A stretch of 27,870 nt of DNA from PKWO01 sp036384915. GTDB lineage: Bacteria; Pseudomonadota; Gammaproteobacteria; Burkholderiales; Burkholderiaceae_D. Within the stretch, counting starts at the first letter, position 1. Every line of letters begins with the position of its first letter. The stretch covers positions 1 to 27,870 of the forward strand of contig DASVLJ010000055.1 in the NCBI GenBank assembly GCA_036384915.1, read 5' to 3'. This document shows, in pieces, positions 17,037-23,676 of the stretch. The translations under genes and the position numbers were made by a program. Below the pieces are notes generated by a model. It worked only from the letters and a program-made list of their open reading frames with translations. It did not search any database and had not been told where the DNA came from.

Positions 17037-17558
17037 TCAGGGCGCCGCCCTGGGCGCCAGGGCGCGCGCATTCTTGACGAACTCGGCCGACATTTCCGCC
17101 ATTTGATGCATGCCGGTCCCGGCCAGTTCGAACATTGAACGGGCGATCTTGCCCGCATCGGGCATTTCGCCGTCTTCCCGTGCCGCGCCGTTGAGGAACA
17201 TCGGCGGGAACGGTGCCATCATCAAAGGCAGCGAAGAAGCCCATGTCGAGCGCGACTCCTCAAGCGCCTGCGAATAAACCTTCGTCAATTCCGCCGAGAA
17301 ATGCTGGAATTCCTTGCAGCGTTCCAGGAATTCCGCCAATTCGACCGAGAACGCCTCTTGCATGTCCTTGGACGACGCGATATGTTTCCCCGCCTCACGC
17401 GATTTTTCCTGAAGCTCATGCAGGTAACGCTGATTCGCATCAAGAAACTTTGCCGCGATATGGGAAAATGTATCGAGCGCCTTGACCAGTTGCTCACGCT
17501 GCATAGGCGCGTCGACACCGCTTGCGCTGCTATTGGCCGCCTTGCTTTTCGTGTTCAT
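17037..17558 (-). CDS. Phasin family protein (polyhydroxyalkanoate granule-associated)
   Basis: 173 residues, almost wholly helical and amphipathic from about 20 to 115, with a Ser/Ala-rich N-terminus, no signal peptide, and an Ala/Pro-rich end. The layout (QLVKALDTFSHIAAKFLDANQRYLHEL and repeated amphipathic helices) resembles phasins of the Phasin_2 type, which coat PHB granules and control their size and number. The assignment is by pattern, with no single catalytic motif to confirm it. The ribosome site is a perfect AGGAGG. It is the first gene of an operon with the flavodoxin gene and has an FNR-type box 66-79 bp upstream of its start, consistent with polyester storage being raised when oxygen runs short. 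Confidence 0.7.
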   Translation of the reverse strand: MNTKSKAANSSASGVDAPMQREQLVKALDTFSHIAAKFLDANQRYLHELQEKSREAGKHIASSKDMQEAFSVELAEFLERCKEFQHFSAELTKVYSQALEESRSTWASSLPLMMAPFPPMFLNGAAREDGEMPDAGKIARSMFELAGTGMHQMAEMSAEFVKNARALAPRAAP

Positions 17559-17596
17559 GAAAACCTCCTGTCCGACATTGTTGCCCCTTTAATATC

Positions 17597-17637
17597 ACTT
17601 TAGGATTCCCGACGCTGCAGCGATTGATGCAGATCAA
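17597..17637 (-). promoter_or_regulatory. Consensus FNR box for the phasin-flavodoxin operon
   Basis: TTGAT-GCAG-ATCAA (17624-17637) is a perfect match to the FNR/ANR consensus. On the minus strand TAAAGT (17602-17597) is a possible -10, giving a box centre near -41; GATATT slightly further on is an alternative. The first gene served is the phasin, whose start is at 17558. Confidence 0.75.
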
Positions 17638-17684
17638 ACCGCTTCATTTCACCGCGTCTCCCTCGCGTGCAAATTCGACATGGT

Positions 17685-17725
17685 TTGACGATTGTCAATC
17701 GGGTTGTCCGGCATTCAATTAATGT
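17685..17725 (+). promoter_or_regulatory. FNR-type box for the Spy/CpxP-like gene
   Basis: TTGAC-GATT-GTCAA (17685-17698) is a perfect inverted repeat with TTGAC half-sites. TAATGT (17720-17725) is a weak -10 at a spacing that puts the box near -41 on the plus strand. The phasin operon box lies 61 bp away and faces the other way, so the divergent units each have their own site. The rest of 17726-17849 shows no gene. Confidence 0.55.
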
Positions 17726-17849
17726 GAACAGATGCCCTCCTCGCTGCCCGGCAATACGGCCGGCGAAGGAAGGCGGAAGCCGAAGAAGCGCGAGCGCTGC
17801 AGCAAGGCGATTCGCGACGTCGCCGATACACGCAAAATGGGAGTAAAGC

Positions 17850-18458
17850 GTGAACCTATTCTTGCAACCCTGGAGCCGTCGCCTGCTGGTCGCCTCGTGC
17901 ATATGGGGCACGCTCGGCATCTGCGCCCCTGCCGAAGCCGACAGCCGCTTGCACACGGCAAGGCAGCAACAAGACGGAGCGGGACAGGCGGCGCCCCGCG
18001 ACGACGAGCGAATTTCCCGCGCGCGCAATGCACTACGCAATTTGAAAACAAGGCTCAAGCTGACGCCATCCCAACTACCGGCCTGGAAAGCGTGGTTTGC
18101 CGGCATGCTGAACGACGCCGCCCATCCGGTTGCAATGGACGGCGCCGAATGCGACGCGAAAGGCGCGCCGGCCGGACGGAGTGCCGCCGACGCACCGGAA
18201 TTGATGCGGCGAAGCGTCGCCTGCCTCCGCGCCCGAGCCGCCGGCATGCAAGCCGAATTGACACGTCTAGAAGCGGCCCAGTCGCGCACCATGGAACTCT
18301 ACGATGCGCTCGACGCCGGCCAGCGGATGACGTTCGACCTCTTCTGGTATGGCATGCGCCAATATTCGATACCCGGCCAGCAACAGCGGCTTTCCGAATT
18401 CCTGATCCGCGCCAGGGACGGCGGGCGATGCCATGCCGACGACAAGAGGATAGGCTAG
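17850..18458 (+). CDS. Periplasmic LTXXQ (Spy/CpxP-like) protein, GTG start
   Basis: 202 residues starting with GTG, preceded by GGGAG at suitable spacing. A signal peptide with a hydrophobic core ends near Ala30 (AEA). The mature part is helical and carries the LTXXQ motif LTPSQ (71-75) followed by AWKAW, and a second degenerate copy LDAGQRMTFD near 152-161, the pattern of Spy/CpxP-type periplasmic chaperones. Three cysteines are predicted in the mature protein. Spy relatives protect envelope proteins or sense envelope stress. The gene diverges from the phasin operon across a 290-bp region with two FNR-type boxes. Its TAG stop shares the sequence CTAG with the stop of the converging NTF2-like gene. 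Confidence 0.75.
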   Translation: MNLFLQPWSRRLLVASCIWGTLGICAPAEADSRLHTARQQQDGAGQAAPRDDERISRARNALRNLKTRLKLTPSQLPAWKAWFAGMLNDAAHPVAMDGAECDAKGAPAGRSAADAPELMRRSVACLRARAAGMQAELTRLEAAQSRTMELYDALDAGQRMTFDLFWYGMRQYSIPGQQQRLSEFLIRARDGGRCHADDKRIG

Positions 18459-19096
18459 AACGAATCCTTTATGGATTCCGCTTCACCGGAGGTTGCCGCA
18501 TCGCGCCGCCGAATCGCCGCGTAGACCGGACGCAGAGTCTCCAGTTGCGGGGCACATCGCAACACGTCGCGCGCATTGGCCCAGGGATATGGCAGGCTCG
18601 TGACCCAGTTCAGCATGGGCAAGGCAGCTTCGACCGGTACGATCTCCATGCATTCGATGTCGATGCGCAAGCTGATGACTTGCATCGGCGTGGCATCGCT
18701 GAACTGCCAGCGATAGGTGCCGGTGCCCACGCGCCCGGTTCCGGTTTCCTTATCGGTCATGCCAACCAGCCAGTGGCACGTGAAGGCATTGATCCGCTCA
18801 TCGACCGGCGGACGTTGCAGATAGAACGTGTACACATTCTCATACTTTGCGGCGAATTTGCGAACCAGAATATCGACGATGGCGTCGGAAGACTCAACCG
18901 CCGGGGGAAAATCGATATTGTCGCTTTGCACCGCCATTTCCAGGAGCGCGTCTTCGGCAAACACCCCTTGCAGCACATGCGGCCTGTTGCCGTCCTTGGC
19001 ACGGATGTACTTGAGCAGCAGCGCTTCCGCATGAGAAAGCGGAGGCTCGTCAAATACGGCGACGTTACCCTTGTCTTGCAGCACTGGTTTTTCCAT
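18455..19096 (-). CDS. NTF2/SnoaL-like protein of unknown function
   Basis: 213 residues without signal peptide or membrane segment. The N-terminal helix (LSHAEALLLKYIRAKDGNRP), the following VLQGVFAEDALLEMAV, and the later beta-rich part (TCHWLVGMTDKETGTGRVGTGTYRWQF) fit an NTF2-like cone fold, in which small ligands bind a central pocket. No catalytic residues can be named. The ATG follows the TAA stop of the GST gene directly (TAA-ATG), so the two are translationally coupled and may act on the same compound. The gene converges on the Spy-like gene with stops overlapping in CTAG. Confidence 0.6.
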   Translation of the reverse strand: MEKPVLQDKGNVAVFDEPPLSHAEALLLKYIRAKDGNRPHVLQGVFAEDALLEMAVQSDNIDFPPAVESSDAIVDILVRKFAAKYENVYTFYLQRPPVDERINAFTCHWLVGMTDKETGTGRVGTGTYRWQFSDATPMQVISLRIDIECMEIVPVEAALPMLNWVTSLPYPWANARDVLRCAPQLETLRPVYAAIRRRDAATSGEAESIKDSF

Positions 19097-19726
19097 TTAT
19101 CGGCCGGCAAGGTAAGCTTCCAGGGGTTCCATGCCAGGCAGGGCAATGAAACCATCGAGCTGCGTCATGCGCCTGATCCACGCTGTGACGGCCTTTCGGC
19201 TTCTGAGATCGAAGCCATTGTCGAATGAGAGCGCGACATAAGGGAAGCAGGCGATATCGGCAATAGTCTGGCCATCGCCGCACAGCCAGTTGCGTCCGTT
19301 CAATCTCGCATCGAGGATGTCCAATGCCCGGTTTCCTTGAAGCTGCGCGGACGGCAAATCCCCGGGATATCCAAACTTCTGAATCGCGCGCGACAAAAAC
19401 AGGCCTTGCACCTCATTTTGCGCGAACTCCATCCATTGCATGATTTCAGAGGCCGAATGGATGCTCTCGGGAAGCCAGGTTCGTTCGCCATCGTAGCGTC
19501 CCGCGAGGTAAAACAGGATCGCCGTCGATCCCCAGCGAACAAGGCCGTCGTCATCCAGCGTCGGAATCTGTCCGCGAGGATTCATAGCCAGGTATCGGCG
19601 ATCGACGACATTGCGTCCATGTTCGGCCGTGATGATTGTCGATTCGTATGGAACACGCAAAATCGAAAGCAGCAGGCGCACTTTATAGCTATGGCCCGAT
19701 GTGGGGCGTTCGTAGAGAATCATCAT
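19097..19726 (-). CDS. Glutathione S-transferase family protein
   Basis: 209 residues from ATG 19726; the frame is open to 19777 but the family fold begins at MMILYERPTSGHS. The thioredoxin-like N-domain carries the Ser near residue 10-14 of the active-site loop and the cis-proline segment NPRGQIPTL (about 51-59). The helical C-domain has TIADIACFPYV, the N-capping box S/T-x-x-D conserved in GSTs. It probably conjugates or reduces a small electrophile with glutathione in the cytoplasm. The substrate is unknown. It is the first gene of a two-gene operon with the NTF2-like gene. There is no strong ribosome site; 19723 is an equally possible start. Confidence 0.85.
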   Translation of the reverse strand: MMILYERPTSGHSYKVRLLLSILRVPYESTIITAEHGRNVVDRRYLAMNPRGQIPTLDDDGLVRWGSTAILFYLAGRYDGERTWLPESIHSASEIMQWMEFAQNEVQGLFLSRAIQKFGYPGDLPSAQLQGNRALDILDARLNGRNWLCGDGQTIADIACFPYVALSFDNGFDLRSRKAVTAWIRRMTQLDGFIALPGMEPLEAYLAGR

Positions 19727-19769
19727 TCGCCATCGAGATGAAAAAGGTGAAAACGCCCTCACTGTGCCA

Positions 19770-19818
19770 GCGCACACGCCATGTGCGCAAACGATAAATT
19801 ATTGACGCGGCTGTCAAT
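19770..19818 (-). promoter_or_regulatory. Promoter region of the GST operon with two palindromes
   Basis: ATTGAC-GCGGCT-GTCAAT (19801-19818) is a perfect 6-bp inverted repeat; on the minus strand it contains TTGACA, a consensus -35. The spacer of 6 makes it unlike the FNR boxes elsewhere in the window. GCGCACA-CGCCA-TGTGCGC (19770-19788) is a second perfect repeat closer to the gene. Together they suggest a regulated promoter, with a repressor covering the -35 or the leader; this is inference. Confidence 0.4.
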
Positions 19819-19850
19819 TTCCAGTTGAATCGACGACAGAACGCATGCCG

Positions 19851-20684
19851 TCAATACTGCGGATTGCGTTCCGCGATCACGTCTTCGGCCCGCCGTCGGA
19901 TAAGCGGACGCATCTCCGGGTGGGTGACAATATAAAACCTGCCCTCGCGCATGGCCTCAAACACCTGGTTCGCAACATCGTGCGGCGGCATGCCGTTTTC
20001 GACCTGGTCGCGCACCCATTGCAGGCCGGCTTCGGCTTCCTTGCTTAACGGCCTGCGCTCGACTTGCAGCTCCACGGGCCGGTTGCGGGAAGAATCCATG
20101 AGCCGGGTCCGCACAAATCCGGGGCACAGCACGGAAACGCCGATGTGCTTGCCCAACACGCCCAACTCCTTGTAAAGGGTTTCCGACATGCACACCACCG
20201 CATGCTTGCTCATGCCGTAGATGCCGTTGAACGCCGCGCTGGTCAAGCCCGCCACGGAGGAAGTGTTCACGATGTGACACTCCTCCTTTTGCGCCAGCAT
20301 AATCGGCACGAAGGTGCGTATGCCGTGGATCACGCCCCAGAGATTGACGTTGACGACCCATTCCCAATCTTCCAGCGGGCTGCCCCATAGCGACATGCCG
20401 GCGGCCACGCCCGCATTGTTGAACAACAGATGCACCGCACCGAAGCGTTCCATGGCCCGCCGGGCGAGTTCCGCGACTTGGTCCGCCTTCGACACATCCG
20501 TGGCGACCGCGATCACACTGCCGCATTTCTGCGTCAATGCCTTTTCCGTTTCCCTGAGCGCAGCCTCTTCAATGTCGGCCAGCACCACGGCCATGCCTTC
20601 TGCAACGCAACGCTCCGCCAGCGCCCGCCCGATGCCGCTTGCGGCGCCGGTAATCACCGCCACCTTGTTGTTGAAATCTTTCAA
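19851..20684 (-). CDS. Short-chain dehydrogenase/reductase, TTG start
   Basis: 277 residues from a TTG at 20684, chosen because AAAGGA lies 7 bases upstream and the protein then begins KDFNNKVAVITG, the normal SDR N-terminus; the open frame to an ATG at 20723 adds residues without family character. Motifs are TGAASGIG (cofactor loop), D-x-S near the adenine site (TDVSK), NNAG, and the catalytic Ser plus Y-G-M-S-K (Tyr-x3-Lys). NAD(P)-dependent oxidation or reduction of an alcohol or ketone is expected; the substrate is unknown. It lies 65 bp downstream of the MerR-type regulator gene on the same strand and is probably in its operon or regulon. Confidence 0.88.
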   Translation of the reverse strand: MKDFNNKVAVITGAASGIGRALAERCVAEGMAVVLADIEEAALRETEKALTQKCGSVIAVATDVSKADQVAELARRAMERFGAVHLLFNNAGVAAGMSLWGSPLEDWEWVVNVNLWGVIHGIRTFVPIMLAQKEECHIVNTSSVAGLTSAAFNGIYGMSKHAVVCMSETLYKELGVLGKHIGVSVLCPGFVRTRLMDSSRNRPVELQVERRPLSKEAEAGLQWVRDQVENGMPPHDVANQVFEAMREGRFYIVTHPEMRPLIRRRAEDVIAERNPQY

Positions 20685-20721
20685 AGCCGGTTCCTTTCGA
20701 TTGGATTGGATACAACACCTC

Positions 20722-20761
20722 AACGCGATTCAACACGATTCAGCGGGATTCAACGAGATTC
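20722..20761. repeat. Four 10-bp tandem repeats at the end of the MerR gene
   Basis: Four units of the form A-A/G-C-R-C/M-GATTC follow each other at exact 10-bp spacing (20722, 20732, 20742, 20752). They straddle the TGA stop of the MerR-family gene (20750-20752) and reach into the gap before the SDR gene. Such short arrays change copy number by slippage, which here would alter the last codons of the regulator. Confidence 0.6.
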
Positions 20762-21760
20762 GTGCCGCACCGCCAGCGCGGCACGGATGAAATCGGACAA
20801 CTCGGGGGCGAACACCGAGCCAGCGCGCAACACCGGGTCCGTGCCGAACGCGCGCAGGAATTTCTCTCTTCGCGCCGCGTCGTGGCCGACGGTGCGGTCC
20901 AGCAGCATGCTCCAGGCATCGACGGCCTCCTGCGCTTTCCTGCCCGACGGCTGGGCCCGGGAGCGAACCAGTTTTCCGACGCGCTCGGCCAACGCATGCC
21001 AGTCGTCGTCGGTCTCGAGGTTGAAGGCGCGCAGATCCTCTTGCGTGAAATACTTCAGCAAGGCCTTCATCCGGATGGCAACCGCCTTGTCGATGTAGAT
21101 CACCATCTCCAGGTCGATCCCATGCCGGCCTTGCGCAGCCGGCTCCCGCAGGTACATCTCCTGCCAGCGCCGCATCAATTCGGCATCGCCTTTCATCCAG
21201 CGCGCGCTCAAGTCCATCCAGCGCCGCGCCAGGGGCTGGACTTCCAGCGCATCGGGCCGCAGCTTTTCCCGCATGGCGTCGCGCACGTCGGCCACCAGCG
21301 GCAGCCACTTCGCGCACATCTGCCTCCAGCGCTGCATGATGTCCTTGATCTCCGACGCCTTGAAATATTTTCCGTATGCCGACATCGAAGACAGCATGGA
21401 AAGCCACTCGTCCATGTCCGGCGCCTTGCCGTCGGTCAGCGTCGTTTTCAACAACAGCAGACGCTCGCGCAACTCGGCGGCCTGCTCGATTTCATGCTCC
21501 AGCACGGAAATCTGCCGCTCGATGATCAAAGGAAGAGGCTCCTGCCCTTCCCGCAACAAGTCGCCGATTTCCCGCAACGACAATCCGGTCTGGCGCAAAG
21601 CCTGGATCGCATGCAGGCGGCCTATGTCATCCATGTCGTACAGGCGATAGCCCGCCTCGGAGCGCGCCGACGGTTTCAATAAATCGATCGCATCGAAGTG
21701 ATGCAGCATGCGGACCGTCATGCCGCTGCGCTTGGCCAGCTCGCCCACTCTCAATAACAT
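20750..21760 (-). CDS. MerR-family transcriptional regulator with a large C-terminal domain
   Basis: 336 residues. The N-terminus has the MerR winged HTH (VGELAKRSGMTVRMLHHF, then the GYRLYD wing at about 37-42 and the LHAIQALRQTGLSLREIGDLL helix), followed by a dimer coiled coil (about 70-108). The remaining 220 residues are helical and unlike metal-binding MerR tails; no cysteine cluster is seen. They are more like the ligand-binding tails of TipA-type multidrug or antibiotic sensors. The promoter directly upstream has the 19-bp spacer and centred dyad expected for self-regulation. The SDR gene downstream is a likely target. Confidence 0.85.
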   Translation of the reverse strand: MLLRVGELAKRSGMTVRMLHHFDAIDLLKPSARSEAGYRLYDMDDIGRLHAIQALRQTGLSLREIGDLLREGQEPLPLIIERQISVLEHEIEQAAELRERLLLLKTTLTDGKAPDMDEWLSMLSSMSAYGKYFKASEIKDIMQRWRQMCAKWLPLVADVRDAMREKLRPDALEVQPLARRWMDLSARWMKGDAELMRRWQEMYLREPAAQGRHGIDLEMVIYIDKAVAIRMKALLKYFTQEDLRAFNLETDDDWHALAERVGKLVRSRAQPSGRKAQEAVDAWSMLLDRTVGHDAARREKFLRAFGTDPVLRAGSVFAPELSDFIRAALAVRHESR

Positions 21761-21800
21761 CTTGTCTTGCCTCGCAGGATTTACTATGTTGACGAGGCCG

Positions 21801-21831
21801 AGTGTAAACCATCACATTGTGTGAGGGTCAA
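21801..21831 (-). promoter_or_regulatory. MerR-type promoter/operator with 19-bp spacer
   Basis: On the minus strand TTGACC (21831-21826) and TACACT (21806-21801) are separated by 19 bp, the overlong spacing typical of MerR-controlled promoters. The spacer holds a dyad: CCCTCACA-CAA-TGTGATGG (21827-21809), arms matching at 7 of 8 positions. It lies 41 bp before the MerR-family start codon, so the regulator very probably controls its own gene. Confidence 0.8.
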
Positions 21832-21947
21832 GCGCCGATAGCGGGCTGTTTGCACGCCGGGGCAACGTGAAACGACCGCCCTGGGAGGCCGCCTTTCCTT
21901 GCGGATGGCAGCCTTGGATCGCGCCCGAAGGGAACACCGGCAGGCGT

Positions 21948-21972
21948 AAAAAAAAGCCCGCGGGGAGCGGGC
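21948..21972 (-). terminator. Intrinsic terminator, minus strand
   Basis: GCCCGC (21956-21961) and GCGGGC (21967-21972) form a 6-bp stem with a 5-nt loop; on the minus strand eight T residues follow (21955-21948). It ends the transcript of the small gene at 22050-22430. The remainder of 21832-22049 holds no gene. Confidence 0.85.
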
Positions 21973-22049
21973 GTAACGAAATGCCGGTGCCACATGAAAA
22001 CACCGTCATTACGGGGGAATACTGATCGAATGCGCTTGACGCGTCCGCG

Positions 22050-22430
22050 TCACATGGAAAGCTCTTCCCTTCGCGGAAGCATGCTTGAACACTTGCTTGT
22101 CGCCAGGCCTTTGCCACAAGACGCCAAGGCGTTTTCGAACTCGAACAAGCACTCGTTTTCGCCGGCAACCACAACCATCCTCTCAAGGAACCTGCCCGGC
22201 TGTTCGCGCCAGGATTGAAAATCCTTCGACAAGTGCATCGTGTAGCCAAGAAGCCGGTGCACAATCTCGTCGGCGCCTCTGGCATCGGCCGCCCTCGAGC
22301 GGCCGCCCGTTCTCGACGCCCGTTCGTTGCGCATCGCTACCGTCAAATAAAACGCAAGCTGCACAAAAAAGCTGATTGCATCCTCTTTCGAAAAATTATC
22401 CAGCGCATCAAGGGAAGCTCTTCTATTCAT
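22050..22430 (-). CDS. Small protein of unknown function
   Basis: 126 residues from ATG 22430, preceded by GGAAAG; an upstream ATG at 22475 is less likely. I do not recognise the family. The protein looks cytoplasmic and helical, with a hydrophobic helix near 16-30 (ISFFVQLAFYLTVAM), a basic stretch, and a second helical half (ADEIVHRLLGYTMHL, then FLERMVVVAGENECLFEFENAL). Codon use is like its neighbours and it has a clear terminator at 21948-21972, so it is probably a real gene. A 16-bp palindrome TGACGCG-TC-CGCGTCA (22037-22052) overlaps its stop codon. Confidence 0.6.
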   Translation of the reverse strand: MNRRASLDALDNFSKEDAISFFVQLAFYLTVAMRNERASRTGGRSRAADARGADEIVHRLLGYTMHLSKDFQSWREQPGRFLERMVVVAGENECLFEFENALASCGKGLATSKCSSMLPRREELSM

Positions 22431-22522
22431 GGTGTCTTTCCGGCTTTCGCGTCGGCCGGCCAAACTCATGCCCAAGCGTCCGATTTCGACACATAGGTTA
22501 ACAAATGCCCGCTTGATCCGCG

Positions 22523-22540
22523 ATCCGACATGTGTCGGAT
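22523..22540. repeat. 18-bp palindrome, copy 1
   Basis: ATCCGACA-TG-TGTCGGAT is a perfect inverted repeat. It has the same core (CCGACAT-R-TGTCGG, followed by TGG) as the palindrome at 23577-23594. The two lie on either side of the methyltransferase gene. No T-run is attached. It may be an operator or an end of a mobile segment. Confidence 0.5.
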
Positions 22541-22615
22541 GGACTGGGGAGAAATCGCGGCAAGAGCGCCGCTTTGCAGATGCTTGAGCGCCAGCCGCTC
22601 GGGCGCGTCAAGCGG

Positions 22616-22754
22616 CCCGGACGAAGCGGCAGATATTCAAGCGGCGGGCGGACAAGCCTTGGCCGTGGCCGCCGATGCGAGCCGGCGTGCCGCCGTGGAT
22701 GAACTGGCGGGGCAAACCATCGCCCGCTTCGACCGCGTGGTCGTTCTGTCGAAT
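22616..22754 (+). pseudogene. Remnant of a short-chain dehydrogenase gene
   Basis: In one plus-strand frame the DNA reads AADIQAAGGQALAVAADASR, then a helix and RFDRVVVLSN. This is the classical SDR stretch from the helix after the cofactor loop, through the AxD-x-S region, to the strand that normally ends in NNAG. The TGxxxGIG loop, NNAG and the catalytic Tyr-Lys are all missing. The similarity stops where the converging methyltransferase gene ends (22755). It is therefore a fragment, not a working enzyme. It does not closely resemble the intact SDR gene at 19851-20684, so it is not a recent local copy. Confidence 0.6.
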
Positions 22755-23429
22755 CTAGACGCCCGGCCTTGCTGTAAACAACGCCACCTTGCCGTGCCGC
22801 ACCACGGTCGTCTCGGCAAAATACCGCCCGAGCGCCGATTTCAACCCCTCCAGCGTATCGCCCGCGTTGCCGAATATCCCCTTCTTGTTGTACACCTTCA
22901 TCAGCTTGCCGCCGAACCGGTTATGGCCCGCTTCGTCGCCGAGTATGGTGGCGCCGTACAGCACGCCGTTTTTCGTCAAATGGCGGCCCAGCAGGGCAAA
23001 CACCGCCGCTTTTTCCTCCATGCTGCCCGGCAGGCAGTGCAGCAGGTAAAACAGGGAGATCGAATCGTATTGCCGCGCCCCCAGGGCGCCGGAGGGATGG
23101 AGCACGTCGTCCTCGATCGCCACGGGATGCAAATGGGCGATCCTGGCGCACGCCGCCGCCAGGCTGTTGCGGTTCAGGTCGAGCAGGGCAATTTTTTGCG
23201 TCGCCGGCATGCCGCTATGGGCGGGATAAAAGCCGGTGCCGACACCGACGTCCAGATGGTTTCCACTCAAGTGCCGGCGGTAGAAAGGCAGCAAAACGGA
23301 ATGCGTCGGGCACTCCCATGCGTAGCGATTGGAAATTCCCAGGACCCACCAGTCGTAAAGCTTCAAAACGACCGGCGAATACACGGCCGCACCGTCCTTG
23401 GTGTCAACGTGGCTCGATTGATTTTGCAT
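22755..23429 (-). CDS. Class I SAM-dependent methyltransferase
   Basis: 224 residues from ATG 23429. HLDVGVGTGFYPAHSG (about 57-72) is motif I, ALLDLNRNSLAAA provides the acidic residue at the end of strand 2, and YDSISLFYLLHCLPG is the motif II/III region; the protein keeps the complete class I order. The substrate is not evident. It is likely a small-molecule methyltransferase. The open frame continues to 23546, but those codons fall in the palindromic repeat at 23522-23572 and are rejected. No good ribosome site is visible. Three GGATT units lie just upstream (23434-23458). The gene stands alone between two matching palindromes and ends against an SDR remnant, which suggests insertion or rearrangement. 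Confidence 0.8.
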   Translation of the reverse strand: MQNQSSHVDTKDGAAVYSPVVLKLYDWWVLGISNRYAWECPTHSVLLPFYRRHLSGNHLDVGVGTGFYPAHSGMPATQKIALLDLNRNSLAAACARIAHLHPVAIEDDVLHPSGALGARQYDSISLFYLLHCLPGSMEEKAAVFALLGRHLTKNGVLYGATILGDEAGHNRFGGKLMKVYNKKGIFGNAGDTLEGLKSALGRYFAETTVVRHGKVALFTARPGV

Positions 23430-23521
23430 GTATGGATTCGTATCTGGATTTGTGGATTGGGGTGATTTGGAAACCTGGCCCACCTCATAGTGAGGCCTGC
23501 ATGCTAGCAGAATATCAAGAA

Positions 23522-23572
23522 GCTGTTTATGTAACCGGTTTGGCATGCATGCCGAACCGGCCGTAAATGGGC
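23522..23572. repeat. Short palindromic element related to the 578-846 terminal repeats
   Basis: The core CCGGTTTGGCATG/CATGCCGAACCGG (23537-23562) is a 26-bp palindrome with one mismatched pair, and weaker pairing extends outward. The left half, CTGTTTATG then TTTGGCATGCA, matches the 578-609 terminal repeat over most of its length. It looks like the two ends of such an element joined without the interior. It sits between divergent genes. Confidence 0.5.
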
Positions 23573-23576
23573 CTCA

Positions 23577-23594
23577 ACCCGACATATGTCGGGT
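23577..23594. repeat. 18-bp palindrome, copy 2
   Basis: ACCCGACA-TA-TGTCGGGT is a perfect inverted repeat with the same core as 22523-22540 and also followed by TGG. It lies upstream of both the methyltransferase gene (minus) and the small exported protein (plus), where an operator would sit. Confidence 0.5.
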
Positions 23595-23676
23595 GGCAGC
23601 CCGGCGGGGCATCTGACAAACTGAACCGGTGTATAGAACTTGCCAGCCCGGCAAGGCATTGGCGGAGCTTGTTTTA

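Noticed and set aside
23430..23546. Upstream extension of the methyltransferase frame to the ATG at 23546
   Set aside because: The first codons fall inside the palindromic repeat at 23522-23572 and the domain begins after 23429.
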